Source of the DNA: an uncultured bacterium
GTDB taxonomy: Bacteria > Pseudomonadota > Alphaproteobacteria > Rhodospirillales > Rhodospirillaceae
Direction of reading: 5' to 3'
Assembly: GCA_903888485.1 (NCBI GenBank)
Contig: CAISTS010000045.1
Span: 62,001 to 126,000 of the forward strand
DNA: 64,000 nt
Shown: in pieces, positions 54,455-63,725 of the stretch
Position numbering within the stretch: position 1 is the stretch's first letter
How the letters are laid out: each line of letters begins with the position of its first letter
Notes under the pieces: model-generated
Database searches by the model: none
Told to the model about the DNA's origin: nothing
Seen by the model: only the letters and a program-made list of their open reading frames with translations
Position numbers and translations under genes: made by a program

Positions 54455-56494
54455 TCATATGTCCAAAGCCGCCGCGAACTTGGCGTTTTCCTGGATGAAG
54501 CGAAAGCGTTCTTCCGGTTTGCGGCCCATGAGCTGCTCGACCAGCTTGGCGGTCGCGCGCTGGGTGCTTTTCTCTTCGGGGCCGGCGAGCTTCACCTGCA
54601 AAAGTGTGCGCCGCCCGGGCTCCATAGTGGTCTCCTTGAGCTGGCTTGGGGGCATTTCGCCGAGGCCTTTGAAGCGGCTGACCTCGACCTTGCCGCGCGC
54701 GTCGAAGTCGCTTTTCATCAGCCGATCTTTGTCGGCGTCATCCATGGCGTAGATGGTCTTCCCGCGCTGGCTGAGGCGATAGAGCGGCGGCAAGGCGAGA
54801 TACAGATGCCCGTTGTCGATCATCTCGGGCATCTCGCGATAGAAGAAGGTCATCAGCAGGCTTGCGATATGCGCGCCGTCGACGTCGGCGTCGGTCATGA
54901 TGATGACCTTCTCGTAGCGCAGTTTGCTTTCGTCATACCTGTCTCGAATGCCGCAGCCGAGCGCCTCGATCAGGTCCTGGATCTCCTGATTGGCGCGCAT
55001 CTTGTCGTCGGTGGCGGACGCGACGTTGAGGATCTTGCCGCGCAGCGGAAGAACGGCCTGCGTCTCGCGGCTGCGCGCCTGTTTGGCCGAGCCGCCGGCG
55101 CTATCGCCTTCGACGATGAACAGCTCGGTGCCCTGAGGCGAGCTTCGCGTACAGTCGGTAAGCTTGCCGGGCAGGCGCAGCTTTTTGGTGGCCGACTTGC
55201 GGCTGAAGTCCTGGTCCTGCTTTTTCTTCACGCGCTCGCTGGCGCGCGCGATCACGGTTTCTAGCAGCGTGTTGGCGGTATTGACGTCGCCCGACAGCCA
55301 GTGGTCGAAGTGATCCTTGATCACGGTCTCGACCAGCTTGCTGGCCGAGACGCTCACCAGCCTGTCCTTGGTTTGACCCTGGAACTGCGGGTCCTTGATG
55401 AACACCGACAGCATGATGCAGGCGCCGCCCCAGACGTCCTCGCCGGTGACGCTGCTGATGCCTTTGGCGCCGGTGAGCTCGGCGTAGCCCTTGAGCGCCC
55501 GCAGGAGCGCGGTCTTGAAGCCTTGCTCGTGTGTGCCGCCGTCGCGCGTAGGTATGGTGTTGCAATAGGAATTGAGGAAGCCGTTCTCGTCGTCGGGCCA
55601 GCATGCCGCCCATTCGACCTTGCCGCCGATGTCGTTGTCTTTTTCGTTCAGCTCGGCCTTGCCCGAGAAGAAACCCTCGACCAGCCGCTTGCGGCCGTTG
55701 AGCACGTGGCTGAGATAGTCGCCGAGACCATTCTCGAAATGCAGTTCCTCTTCCGCCGGCGTTTTGTCGTCGCCCTTGAGCAGGCTTTTCTCGCAGGACC
55801 AGCGCACCTTCACGCCTTCGAACAGGTACGCTTTCGAGCGCACCATGCGGTAGACCTGCGCCGGGAGGAAGTGCGCCGCGGTTCCGAAGATCTGCGTGTC
55901 GGGCGTGAAGATCACAGTCGTGCCGCGCCGGTTCACCGCGCCGCCTTTGGTCAGCTTGCTCTTGGCAAGGCCGCGGCTGAAGGTTTGCGTGTAGAGCGTG
56001 CGGTCGCGCGCGACTTCGACGGTGAGTTGGCTCGACAGCGCGTTGACCACGCTGGCGCCGACGCCGTGCAGGCCGCCCGAGGTCTGATAAACTTTGCCGG
56101 AGAATTTGCCGCCCGCGTGCAGCGTGGTCATGATTACTTCCAGCGCCGACTTCTTCGGGAACTTCGGGTGCGGATCGACGGGCATGCCGCGGCCGTTGTC
56201 CTTCACCGTCACTTCGTTGTCCTCGCCGAGGTGGACTTCGATTGTCGTCGCGTGTCCAGCGACGGCTTCGTCCATGGCGTTGTCGAGAATTTCGGCGATG
56301 AGGTGGTGCATGGCGCTCTCGTCGGAGCCGCCGATGTACATGCCGGGGCGCCGGCGCACGGGCTCGAGGCCCTCGAGGACCTCGATGTCCTTGGCGGTAT
56401 AGCCGCCGCCTTTGCCGCCGGCCTCTTTGGCGGAGTCCTTGGGGGCGTTTTTGGCGGCTTTGGGTCCGCGCTTCTGATCGAACAGGTCGGCCAT
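54455..56494 (-). CDS. parE: DNA topoisomerase IV subunit B (ParE)
   Basis: A 679-residue type II topoisomerase ATPase subunit. The GHKL ATPase has EILDNAMDEAVAGHAT, DNGRGMPVD and GGLHGVGASVVNALSS. The TOPRIM domain has EGDSAGGSAKQAR and MTDADVDGAHI. ParE and GyrB are alike; the opening VLEGLEPVRRRPGMYIGG and the QFEKNAxx-like absent insert favour ParE. It relaxes and decatenates daughter chromosomes with ParC, which is not in the window. ATG at 56494 (MADLFDQKRGPK) is chosen over longer frames. Confidence 0.92.
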   Translation of the reverse strand: MADLFDQKRGPKAAKNAPKDSAKEAGGKGGGYTAKDIEVLEGLEPVRRRPGMYIGGSDESAMHHLIAEILDNAMDEAVAGHATTIEVHLGEDNEVTVKDNGRGMPVDPHPKFPKKSALEVIMTTLHAGGKFSGKVYQTSGGLHGVGASVVNALSSQLTVEVARDRTLYTQTFSRGLAKSKLTKGGAVNRRGTTVIFTPDTQIFGTAAHFLPAQVYRMVRSKAYLFEGVKVRWSCEKSLLKGDDKTPAEEELHFENGLGDYLSHVLNGRKRLVEGFFSGKAELNEKDNDIGGKVEWAACWPDDENGFLNSYCNTIPTRDGGTHEQGFKTALLRALKGYAELTGAKGISSVTGEDVWGGACIMLSVFIKDPQFQGQTKDRLVSVSASKLVETVIKDHFDHWLSGDVNTANTLLETVIARASERVKKKQDQDFSRKSATKKLRLPGKLTDCTRSSPQGTELFIVEGDSAGGSAKQARSRETQAVLPLRGKILNVASATDDKMRANQEIQDLIEALGCGIRDRYDESKLRYEKVIIMTDADVDGAHIASLLMTFFYREMPEMIDNGHLYLALPPLYRLSQRGKTIYAMDDADKDRLMKSDFDARGKVEVSRFKGLGEMPPSQLKETTMEPGRRTLLQVKLAGPEEKSTQRATAKLVEQLMGRKPEERFRFIQENAKFAAALDI

Positions 56495-56583
56495 GCGTAC
56501 AAAACACTCAAGTCTGGGTGGGAATCCGCGTAAAGTAGGGATGTTCGCGTGCGTCCACAATATATAGCGTAAGTTGCCGTCAC

Positions 56584-56985
56584 ATGCCCAAAGCCGTGCC
56601 ACACGAAAAGCCGCAAGGTGAATTATCGCTGCGTGTACTCGCCATGCCGGCGGACACCAACCCGTCCGGGCATATCTTCGGCGGCTGGGTGCTGGGGCAG
56701 ATGGACATCGCCGGCGGTATCCACGCGGCGGGGCAGGCGGGGGGCAGGGTGGCCACCGTCGCCGTCGACGCCATGGTGTTCCACAAGCCCGTGCACGTGG
56801 GCGACGAAGTCACCTGCTACACGCGCATCACCCGGATCGGGCGTACCTCGATCGCCGTGACGGTCGAGACCTGGGTGCGCCGCCAGCGCCTGGGCGAGCC
56901 TATCCACGTCACCGAAGGGCTTTTCACCTACGTCGCCATCGACACCCACGGCAACCCGCAGGAAATCCTGAACAAGACAATTTAA
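56584..56985 (+). CDS. acyl-CoA thioesterase (YciA/hot-dog family)
   Basis: A 133-residue hot-dog thioesterase. It has MPADTNPSGHIFGGWVLGQMDIAGGI, the YciA-type motif with the catalytic Asp or Asn region, and VDAMVFHKPVHVGDEV. It hydrolyses acyl-CoAs of short to medium chain; the exact substrate is open. The stop codon lies inside the left arm of the REP repeat at 56979. The gene is divergent from parE. Confidence 0.9.
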   Translation: MPKAVPHEKPQGELSLRVLAMPADTNPSGHIFGGWVLGQMDIAGGIHAAGQAGGRVATVAVDAMVFHKPVHVGDEVTCYTRITRIGRTSIAVTVETWVRRQRLGEPIHVTEGLFTYVAIDTHGNPQEILNKTI

Positions 56986-57031
56986 TTTGTACCTGGTACC
57001 TAATATTTTCGTACCGGGTACAATTTAAATT
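56979..57031. repeat. REP inverted repeat, left flank of the RAYT unit
   Basis: AATTTAATTTGTACCTGGTAC and GTACCGGGTACAATTTAAATT, both 21 bases, are inverted with 19 of 21 positions paired and loop CTAATATTTTC. Each arm also holds a GTACC-GGTAC palindrome. The stop codons of the thioesterase and of the transposase both lie inside the arms. Confidence 0.85.
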
Positions 57032-57734
57032 AGGACGCGAGTGCGTGCATCAGCCGCGGCCGGCCGCGGCGGCGGGGGCTGGAGAGGGGGCGTCCGGCGT
57101 GGCGGTCGACCAGGGCGCGGAAGGCGTCCTTGCCCAGCGCCCAGCCACCGTTGAGGGCGGCGCGGATGGCTTCAAGCGTCTCAGCGCCGAGGGCTCCATC
57201 GAACAGAGTCTTGTACGCCGCCGCGCGCGCCTCGGGGGTGGCCCCTTGCGCCGTGTAAAGCGCGTGCGGTCTGATCACCGCATCGTCCTTGGCTTCGGCG
57301 TTGTGCTTGTAGCTGGACCAGCGATAAGCGCCGGGCGTTTTGGCGAGGCCCGCGCGCACCGGATTGAGTTCGATATAGCGGCTGCAGGCGAAAAAGTAGT
57401 CTTCGGCGTTCACCACACAGGCCTTGTAGCGACCTTCCCACAGGCCGCCCGTGCGCCCTTGCGCCTGATTCACATGGCGTGTGTAGGCCCAGTTGAGATC
57501 GCGCATGGCCCGGGGCAGGGAGAACGCTGTCTCGGGGGTCAGGAGCATGTGCACGTGGTTGTTCATCAGCACGTAGGCGTGCACGGCAAGGCCGTGTTCC
57601 ACCGCGGCTTCCTTCAGCCAACCCAGGTAGCTCTCGGCGTCCTTGGAGCTAAAAAACACCTGGCCCTTGTTGTTGCCCCGCTGAACGACATGCACCGGAT
57701 GCCCGGGCACAAAAATCCTCGGTCGCCGCGCCAT
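57030..57734 (-). CDS. REP-associated tyrosine transposase (RAYT, Y1_Tnp)
   Basis: A 234-residue IS200-like transposase (Y1_Tnp). The HUH motif is in VLMNNHVHMLLTP (His-Val-His), with the preceding FSSKDAESYLGWLKEA region and NWAYTRHVNQAQGRTGGLWEGRY. The likely catalytic Tyr is within the segment that includes SRYIELNPVRAG. The C-terminus is a basic tail (PRRRGRPRLMHALAS). It should nick single-stranded REP DNA. Unlike IS200, it lacks its own transposon ends; RAYTs are instead linked to dispersed REP palindromes. The gene looks intact. Confidence 0.88.
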   Translation of the reverse strand: MARRPRIFVPGHPVHVVQRGNNKGQVFFSSKDAESYLGWLKEAAVEHGLAVHAYVLMNNHVHMLLTPETAFSLPRAMRDLNWAYTRHVNQAQGRTGGLWEGRYKACVVNAEDYFFACSRYIELNPVRAGLAKTPGAYRWSSYKHNAEAKDDAVIRPHALYTAQGATPEARAAAYKTLFDGALGAETLEAIRAALNGGWALGKDAFRALVDRHAGRPLSSPRRRGRPRLMHALAS

Positions 57735-57741
57735 GAAGCCC

Positions 57742-57788
57742 CCTTAATTCGTACCTGGTACCTAATTTAATGTACCTGGTACGTAAGG
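57742..57788. repeat. REP inverted repeat, right flank of the RAYT unit
   Basis: CCTTA, ATTC and GTACCTGGTAC on the left and GTACCTGGTAC plus GTAAGG on the right, with loop CTAATTTAAT. Both arms have the GTACCTGGTAC palindrome. It begins 8 bases before the RAYT start codon on the minus strand, so it may also hold its promoter or operator. Confidence 0.85.
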
Positions 57789-57835
57789 AATCGTCCAGCC
57801 TTGACGCCCCATCCCGGCCCAGGCAGAACCCTCTC

Positions 57836-58375
57836 ATGACCAAGCCCCCCGTTATTTCCCCCGCCTATGCCGAGATGAACCGGCAGCTGCACGAGGACAA
57901 GCCGGAGTATGGCGTCGGAGCGGCTTTCGATGCGCCCACCATCCTCGCGCTGTGCCGGCAGAACGGCTTTGCCAGCGTGCTCGACTTCGGATGCGGCAAA
58001 GGCGCGCTCAAGCAGGCCCTGGCCACTTCGGCGCCCGACATCACGGTCCTTGAGTTCGACCCCGCCGTGCCCGGCAAGGATTCGCTGCCGACCCAGCCCT
58101 TCGATCTCCTGGTCGCCCTCGACGTCATGGAGCACATCGAGCCCGACTACCTCACCGGCGCGCTCGCGACGATGCGCGACCTCGCCCCCAAGGGCGTCGT
58201 GCTCAAGATCGCGCTGATCCCGGCGAACAAGACGCTGCCCGACGGACGCAACGCCCACCTCATCGTCGAGTCCAAGGTCTGGTGGCAAGAACAACTCGCG
58301 CCGTTCTTCAAAACCGTCGGGGTGCAGGACATCCCGTCCCACTTCATTTTCATGGGAACGCCGAAGCAGGATTAG
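57836..58375 (+). CDS. class I SAM-dependent methyltransferase
   Basis: A 179-residue methyltransferase. The SAM-binding motif I is SVLDFGCGKGALKQAL (about residues 43-59), and LLVALDVMEHIEPDYL corresponds to motif III. The ATG at 57836 is chosen. A longer frame starts inside the REP repeat (57770) and is probably not used. The target is unknown. It overlaps the next convergent gene by four bases. Confidence 0.82.
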   Translation: MTKPPVISPAYAEMNRQLHEDKPEYGVGAAFDAPTILALCRQNGFASVLDFGCGKGALKQALATSAPDITVLEFDPAVPGKDSLPTQPFDLLVALDVMEHIEPDYLTGALATMRDLAPKGVVLKIALIPANKTLPDGRNAHLIVESKVWWQEQLAPFFKTVGVQDIPSHFIFMGTPKQD

Positions 58376-59547
58376 CCTTCGCGGCGGAAGGGGCCCAGAT
58401 CGATCTGTGCTTCGATGTCGGCGGCCACGGCCGCGCGCTCCTCGACCAGGAAGCGCTCGACGGCCTTGGTGAACCCGCGGTCGGCGATCCAGTGGCAAGA
58501 GTAAGTGGGCCGCGGCAGATAACCGCGCTGCAGCTTGTGACGTCCCTGTGCCCCGGCCTCGACCCAGGCGAGCTTGTGTTCGATGGCGAAATCGATGGCG
58601 CGGTAGTAGCAGACCTCAAAGTGCAGCATCGGCACGTCGACCACGGTCCCCCAGTTGCGCCCGAACAAGGTATCGTCCCCGCGTAAATTGAGCGCGCCGC
58701 ACACGGGCCGGCCGTCCTCTTCGCCCATCACCAACACCACGGCGTCGCCCATGCGCTGGCCCAGCAGTTCGAAGAATTCGCGGTTCAGGTAGGCCTGGCC
58801 CCACTTGCGGTCCGAGGTGTTCATGTAGAAGCGGAAGAAGGCGTCCCAGTGCTTGGTGGTGATCTCGGTGCCTACAAGCGTACGGATCGCGACGCCGGCG
58901 CCGTTGGCGATCTCGCGTTCCTTGCGGATCGCCTTGCGTTTGCGGGACGACAGCTCGGCGAGAAATTCATCGAAGCCCGCGTAGCCTTCATTTTTCCAAT
59001 GATATTGCTCGCCGATGCGCGACATGAATCCCAACTCGGTCATGAGGGCGCTTTCGTCTTCGGTGGGGAACGTGATGTGCAGCGACGAAACCTTGAGCCG
59101 CTTTGCCAGCTCCATCATGCCCGCCGCTAAGGCAAGACGGCCTTCACGCGCATCCACGTCTCCGCGCACCATCAGGCGCGGTCCGGTCACCGGCGTGAAC
59201 GGCACGGCGCATTGGAGTTTCGGGTAATAGCGCCCGCCGGCGCGCTGGTAAGCCTCGGCCCAGCTCCAGTCGAAGACGTACTCGCCGTAAGAATGGTTCT
59301 TGAGATAGAGCGGCGCGCACGCGAGCACACGTCCCGCCGCGTCTTCCAGCACCAGGTGCTGCGGTTGCCAGCCGGCTTCAGCGCCGACCGAACCTGAGTC
59401 CTCCAGGGCACTGAAGAAAGCGTGCCTGACAAAGGGATTCTGTGTCCCGGCGCAGGCATCCCACGCGCCCGCATCGATGCTGTTGATGCTGGGGATGACT
59501 TTCAGCGACCACTCTTGACGTGTTTCTTTCTCGTCATCCATGAGCAC
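58372..59547 (-). CDS. GNAT/FemAB-like protein (DUF482 family)
   Basis: A 391-residue protein of the FemAB-like GNAT family (PF04339). It has LVLEDAAGRVLACAPLYLKNHSYGEYVFDWSWAEAY near the start, then the GNAT-type LSSRKRKAIRKERE, RFYMNTSDRKWGQAYL and, near the end, WVEAGAQGRHKLQRGYLPRPTYS. These proteins are often called peptidogalycan biosynthesis proteins; the true acceptor is not known. It lies 21 bases downstream of the MFS transporter gene on the same strand. Confidence 0.82.
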   Translation of the reverse strand: MLMDDEKETRQEWSLKVIPSINSIDAGAWDACAGTQNPFVRHAFFSALEDSGSVGAEAGWQPQHLVLEDAAGRVLACAPLYLKNHSYGEYVFDWSWAEAYQRAGGRYYPKLQCAVPFTPVTGPRLMVRGDVDAREGRLALAAGMMELAKRLKVSSLHITFPTEDESALMTELGFMSRIGEQYHWKNEGYAGFDEFLAELSSRKRKAIRKEREIANGAGVAIRTLVGTEITTKHWDAFFRFYMNTSDRKWGQAYLNREFFELLGQRMGDAVVLVMGEEDGRPVCGALNLRGDDTLFGRNWGTVVDVPMLHFEVCYYRAIDFAIEHKLAWVEAGAQGRHKLQRGYLPRPTYSCHWIADRGFTKAVERFLVEERAAVAADIEAQIDLGPFRREG

Positions 59548-59568
59548 AGCACCGCGTTGAAGTCGGTC

Positions 59569-60822
59569 CTAGAGTTTTACGGGTCTCTCCGGGATCGCGC
59601 GATGAATCCGGTACATAAGAAAAAGTGAGATCAAGGAACTTGCCACCACCACGTAACCCAGCCGCGGGAAATGCTCTAATTCTCCGCTCGCGCTTTGTAC
59701 GACCAGGCTGCCGGCTACCACAGCAGCCACGCCGCCCGACACCTGTTGCAGAGATGCGCTGATCGCATTGAATGCGCCGCGTTTGGTGACTTCGGGAATG
59801 GCGGTCATCAGCGCCTGGGCCGGGATCATGCGCGAAAAGATGCCGACGAACAGCAGGACATTGATGACAATAACCTCGGCCAGGGGTGTCGGCCCAAGGT
59901 GCGTGTAGAACAGCACCATGGCGATGGAGATCATCGTGCCGAAGGTGAACAAAACGAATTTGCCGAAGCGGTCGCTCGCCCGCCCGACGACGGGGCCGAT
60001 GAAAATCGTGAAGATGCCGGTGACGAGATAAATCGTCGGCAGGTGTTCCATGCCGATCTTCAGGTTATTGACCGTGAAGGCGCTGCCGAAGGGCATGAGC
60101 ATATAGCCGCCCGTCGCCAGCAATGCGGTGGTGCAAAACGCGAGCAGGTGCCGCGGGTCAGTCACTGTCGCGCGCAGATGGCCAAAGGGACTGCGTTCCT
60201 GTTTCAAGCCGACGTGCCTATCCACAGGACGCATGTAGCGGGCGATGACAACGCCAACGACGGCGCCGATGACGACGATCAGCATGAAGGGCGCGTGCCA
60301 GTCCCACCAAGTGGACAGATATAACCCCGCCGGGAGCCCCAAGATCTGGCTGGCGGCGAAGGCGGTCTGCACGACCCCCATGACGCGTCCGCGTTGCTCG
60401 AGCGCGAAGAGATCGGTGGTGATGGCCAGGACCACCGATCCGATCACACCGCCGAAGATGCCAGTGACGATGCGCGCGAACAGAAGGACGTGGAAATCCT
60501 GCGCGAGGCCGCACAAGGCCGTGCCCAAAATGAAGCCGACGTAGAAAAACAGCAGAATTTTCTTGCGGTCGTAACGATCCGCAAACCCCGCCGCCAGCAC
60601 GCCGGAGGCGCCGGCGCTGAAGGCATAGGATGAAACCACCAATCCGAATTGCTGCGGCGTGATCTCAAGGGCCGGCATGACGATCGCGCCGAGCGGCGAG
60701 ATGATCATGAAATCAAGAATGATCGTGAACTGAAGGAACGCCAGCACGCCGACGACGAATTTCTGATAGCCGGTAAAGGCGGCGGCTTTCGGCGCAGGAG
60801 TGTCGGCGCGTCTGTTCATCAC
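59569..60822 (-). CDS. MFS transporter
   Basis: A 417-residue transporter with 12 hydrophobic segments. The A-motif is AAGFADRYDRKKILLF, near residues 59-74, and a second AVVGRASDRFGKFV marks the second half. It resembles AraJ/YdhP-type efflux proteins. The C-terminus is short. The substrate cannot be predicted. It is on the same strand as, and upstream of, the FemAB-like gene. Confidence 0.87.
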   Translation of the reverse strand: MMNRRADTPAPKAAAFTGYQKFVVGVLAFLQFTIILDFMIISPLGAIVMPALEITPQQFGLVVSSYAFSAGASGVLAAGFADRYDRKKILLFFYVGFILGTALCGLAQDFHVLLFARIVTGIFGGVIGSVVLAITTDLFALEQRGRVMGVVQTAFAASQILGLPAGLYLSTWWDWHAPFMLIVVIGAVVGVVIARYMRPVDRHVGLKQERSPFGHLRATVTDPRHLLAFCTTALLATGGYMLMPFGSAFTVNNLKIGMEHLPTIYLVTGIFTIFIGPVVGRASDRFGKFVLFTFGTMISIAMVLFYTHLGPTPLAEVIVINVLLFVGIFSRMIPAQALMTAIPEVTKRGAFNAISASLQQVSGGVAAVVAGSLVVQSASGELEHFPRLGYVVVASSLISLFLMYRIHRAIPERPVKL

Positions 60823-60903
60823 ACGTTTCCATCGAAGGCCGCAGCGGGGCGCGCGCTGTTCTACGTTTTATTTCATGTGCGGTCGAGAAGGGGAAATCGG
60901 GCT

Positions 60904-61371
60904 TCAGCCGACTTCGAAGACGGCTTCGACTTCGACCGAGGCGCCGCGCGGCAGCGAGGGTGCGCCCACGGCCGCGCGGGCATGACGCCCCACGTCGCCG
61001 AATACCGCGACCATCAGGTCCGAGGCGCCATTCACCACTTTTGGGTGGTCCGTGAAACCGGGCGGACAGGCGACGAAGCCCGTCAGTTTGACGACGCGCG
61101 TGACCTTGCCGAGGTCCCCGCCGCAAGCCGCTTTGGCCTGTGCGATCAGATTGAGCCCGCACAGCTTGGCTGCTTCATAGCCCGTCTCGGCGGTGACGCC
61201 ATCGCCGACCAGTCCGGTGTATTTTACCTGACCGCCTTCGAGCGGTAGTTGCCCGGCGACGAACAACAGATTGCCCGTGCGCACAAAAGGGACGTAGTTC
61301 GCCACCGGGGAAGCCGCCACCGGCAGCGTAAGGCCGAGGGCTTTGATCTCTGCTTCGGGGTTGTTGGCCAT
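60904..61371 (-). CDS. RidA/YjgF family protein (long subgroup)
   Basis: A 155-residue RidA-family protein, longer than the usual 128 residues. Key parts are FVRTGNLLFVAGQLPLEGG, TRVVKLTGFVACPPGF and the C-terminal GRHARAAVGAPSLPRGASVEVEAVF. In RidA a conserved Arg deaminates reactive enamines; here the Arg of HARAAVG is the likely equivalent. The start is ATG at 61371, divergent from serA with an 86-base gap. Confidence 0.87.
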   Translation of the reverse strand: MANNPEAEIKALGLTLPVAASPVANYVPFVRTGNLLFVAGQLPLEGGQVKYTGLVGDGVTAETGYEAAKLCGLNLIAQAKAACGGDLGKVTRVVKLTGFVACPPGFTDHPKVVNGASDLMVAVFGDVGRHARAAVGAPSLPRGASVEVEAVFEVG

Positions 61372-61457
61372 TTAGGCTCCTGATGCACTTTATATATGAG
61401 CGTCAAATATGCTACGCCCTCCCACACAAGCGCAATTACCAACCCAAAGGCAACCCG

Positions 61458-62708
61458 TTGGAAAAGCTCTCCCTGCCCAAAAACAAGATCAACGTTCTCC
61501 TCGTGGAGAACATCCACAAGAGCGCCATCGAGCTGTTCAAGCGCCAGGGCTATGGCAACGTCGAAAGCGTACGCGATGCCTTGTCCGCCGACGAGTTGAA
61601 GGTGAAGCTCAAGGACGTACACATCCTCGGCATTCGCTCGCGCACCAAGTTGACCAAGGATGTGCTCGCCGCCGGCGAGAAGTTGTTGACCATCGGCGCC
61701 TTTTGCATCGGCACCAACCAGATCGACCTGAAAGCTGCGAAGTCCCTTGGCGTGCCGGTATTCAACGCGCCGTACTCCAACACACGCTCGGTGGCCGAAC
61801 TGGTGCTGGCCGAGATCATCATGCTGTTCCGCGGCATCCCGCAGCGCAATTGGGGCGCTCACGAGGGCGGCTGGGATAAGACGGTGAAAGGCGCGCGCGA
61901 GATCCGCGGCAAGACCATCGGCATCGTCGGCTACGGCCACATCGGCACGCAGCTGTCGATCATGGCCGAGGCCATGGGCATGCAGGTGCGCTACTACGAC
62001 ATCGTCGAACAATTGGCGCTCGGCAATGCGACGCCCTGCCGCTCTCTCGATGGACTGCTCGCGGCCTCCGACGTCGTCACGCTGCACGTGCCCGAAACGC
62101 CCGAGACCAAGAACATGATGACGGCTGCCAAGTTCGCCAAAATGAAGAAGGGCAGCTTCTTCATCAACGCCTCGCGCGGCACGACGGTTGATATCCCGGC
62201 CCTGGCCGACGCGCTGAAGGACGGCCACATTGCCGGGGCGGCCATCGACGTGTTCCCCAAGGAGCCGGCGGGACCGGACGAGAAATTCAAGAGCCCGCTG
62301 CAAGGATTGCGCAATGTGATCCTCACGCCCCACATCGGCGGCTCGACCGAAGAGGCCCAGGCCAACATCGGCGGCGAAGTGGCCGAGAAGCTGGTGAAGT
62401 ATTCCGACAACGGTTCGACGCTGGGTGCGGTGAACTTCGTCGAAGTCGCCCTGCCGCCGCAGTCCAACACCACGCGCTTCATGCATATCCACCGCGACGA
62501 GCCAGGTGTGATGATGCGCATCACCGAAGTGTTCTCGCGCCGGGGCATCAACATCGCCGGCCAGTACCTGCGCACCGACGGCAATATTGGCTACGTGGTG
62601 ACCGACGTCATTGGCCGGGTCAAAGTGGGCATGGGTATCCGCAAGGAGCTGGCCGACATTCCGGGGACCGTCCGCACGCGCTTTCTCTATGAAGCGCCTC
62701 GCGGCTAA
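61458..62708 (+). CDS. serA: D-3-phosphoglycerate dehydrogenase (SerA)
   Basis: A 416-residue enzyme for the first step of serine synthesis. The Rossmann fold has GIVGYGHIGTQL; INASRGTTVD, EPAGPDE and LTPHIGGSTEEAQ carry catalytic residues. The C-terminal ACT domain (about 345-416) should bind serine for feedback control. I choose the TTG at 61458, preceded by AAAGG, since the translated start MEKLSLPKNKINVLLVE aligns with the E. coli SerA start and gives a matching length; the ATG at 61383 would add 25 poor residues. Confidence 0.92.
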   Translation: MEKLSLPKNKINVLLVENIHKSAIELFKRQGYGNVESVRDALSADELKVKLKDVHILGIRSRTKLTKDVLAAGEKLLTIGAFCIGTNQIDLKAAKSLGVPVFNAPYSNTRSVAELVLAEIIMLFRGIPQRNWGAHEGGWDKTVKGAREIRGKTIGIVGYGHIGTQLSIMAEAMGMQVRYYDIVEQLALGNATPCRSLDGLLAASDVVTLHVPETPETKNMMTAAKFAKMKKGSFFINASRGTTVDIPALADALKDGHIAGAAIDVFPKEPAGPDEKFKSPLQGLRNVILTPHIGGSTEEAQANIGGEVAEKLVKYSDNGSTLGAVNFVEVALPPQSNTTRFMHIHRDEPGVMMRITEVFSRRGINIAGQYLRTDGNIGYVVTDVIGRVKVGMGIRKELADIPGTVRTRFLYEAPRG

Positions 62709-62773
62709 AGCCGGAAATTGTAGCGGAGCCAATTACTACCGGAACTGATCCCGCTCGGGCGCGTTCGCCTGTC

Positions 62774-63719
62774 ATGCAACGCCGCCATCGCCCATTCGCC
62801 ATTGCCGGAGCCGTTGTGCTGGGGGTTCTCGCCGCGGCCTTCGTCTTCCTGCTTCTGTTTGATTTCAAGAGCTTCGCTGAACGCCGCGCGACCGCCGCGC
62901 TGGGGCGTCCGGTGACCATCGGCGTGTTGGAGGTGAAGTTCTTCCCGCTGGAGTGCGCGCTTGATGACCTCTTGGTGGCCGATGTGCCGGGCGGGCCAGC
63001 CGGTGCCCGCGAACAAGCCGCCCTTCATGAAGGCCGAATATGCAAGCTCAACCCGCTCGTGTTTGGCGTCAATCAAGGCAAGATCAGCATTGATCTCACG
63101 GTCAATTCCCGCGCACGGCCCATGAAGGCCGATGCGGTCGCCACCGTGCAGAGCTATCCCCTCAGCCGCCTCGTTGGCAAAACAGGGGGCGAGAGCACCA
63201 GCTGGGGCGCCATCGGCGGCAAGATCGAGTTGCACGGCACCGGTAATTCTCTGCATCGCATCCTTTTCGACCGCCAACGGTGACGTGGGCCTCGCGGTCG
63301 GCGGCGGGCAGATCAGCTTGTTTGTCGTCGAGCTTATGGGGATCGACGTCGCCGAGCTGCTCGGAATCCTTCTGTCAAAAGATAAGCCCACGGACATCCG
63401 CCGCATGGTCGCCGACACCAACGATACCATCTTCCGCGGCAGCGGCATCATCGACCTGGGCCGCGAAGTGCTCTACATGCGCGTGCACGCCAAGCCCAAG
63501 GACGTCTCGCCGATCACGCTGCGCTCGAAATTGCTGCTGACCGGCACCTTTGCCCATCCTTCCTTTGGGCCCGACCCGAAGAACATCTTCCTGAAGGGCG
63601 GCATCGCCGGCGCCCTCGGCGCGCTTCTTACGCCGCTCGCCAGCCTGATCGCACTGATCGACACCGGCGGTGGCAAAGACGCCAACTGCGAAGCGCTGAT
63701 CGCGTCGGCGGAGAAGTAG
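62774..63719 (+). pseudogene. AsmA-family protein, frameshifted and internally shortened
   Basis: The first frame has an N-terminal membrane anchor (FAIAGAVVLGVLAAAFVFLLLF) and a truncated AsmA body ending at GTGNSLHRIL. The second frame resumes STANGDVGLAVGGGQISLFVVELMG. They join at a run of four T (63264-63267); one T fewer restores the frame. The rest matches the AsmA C-terminus (TIFRGSG, KPKDVSPITLRSKLLLTGTFAHPSFGPDPKN). About 23 residues seem missing before TNDTIFRG and the middle of the protein is much shorter than usual. This is a decaying or truncated copy. Confidence 0.72.
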
Positions 63720-63725
63720 GAGCCG

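Larger units (their letters stand above)
56979..57788. mobile_element. RAYT/REP unit
   Basis: A Y1-type transposase gene (57030-57734) lies between two REP-like inverted repeats (56979-57031 and 57742-57788). No longer terminal repeats and no target-site duplication are evident. Solo palindromes of the same motif occur at 45171-45200 and 53957-53979. The unit lies between a thioesterase and a methyltransferase gene, with no damage to either. Confidence 0.75.

Noticed and set aside
57770-57835. Longer start of the methyltransferase inside the REP repeat
   Set aside because: The leader is encoded by the palindrome and lacks a ribosome binding site; ATG at 57836 gives a normal family start.
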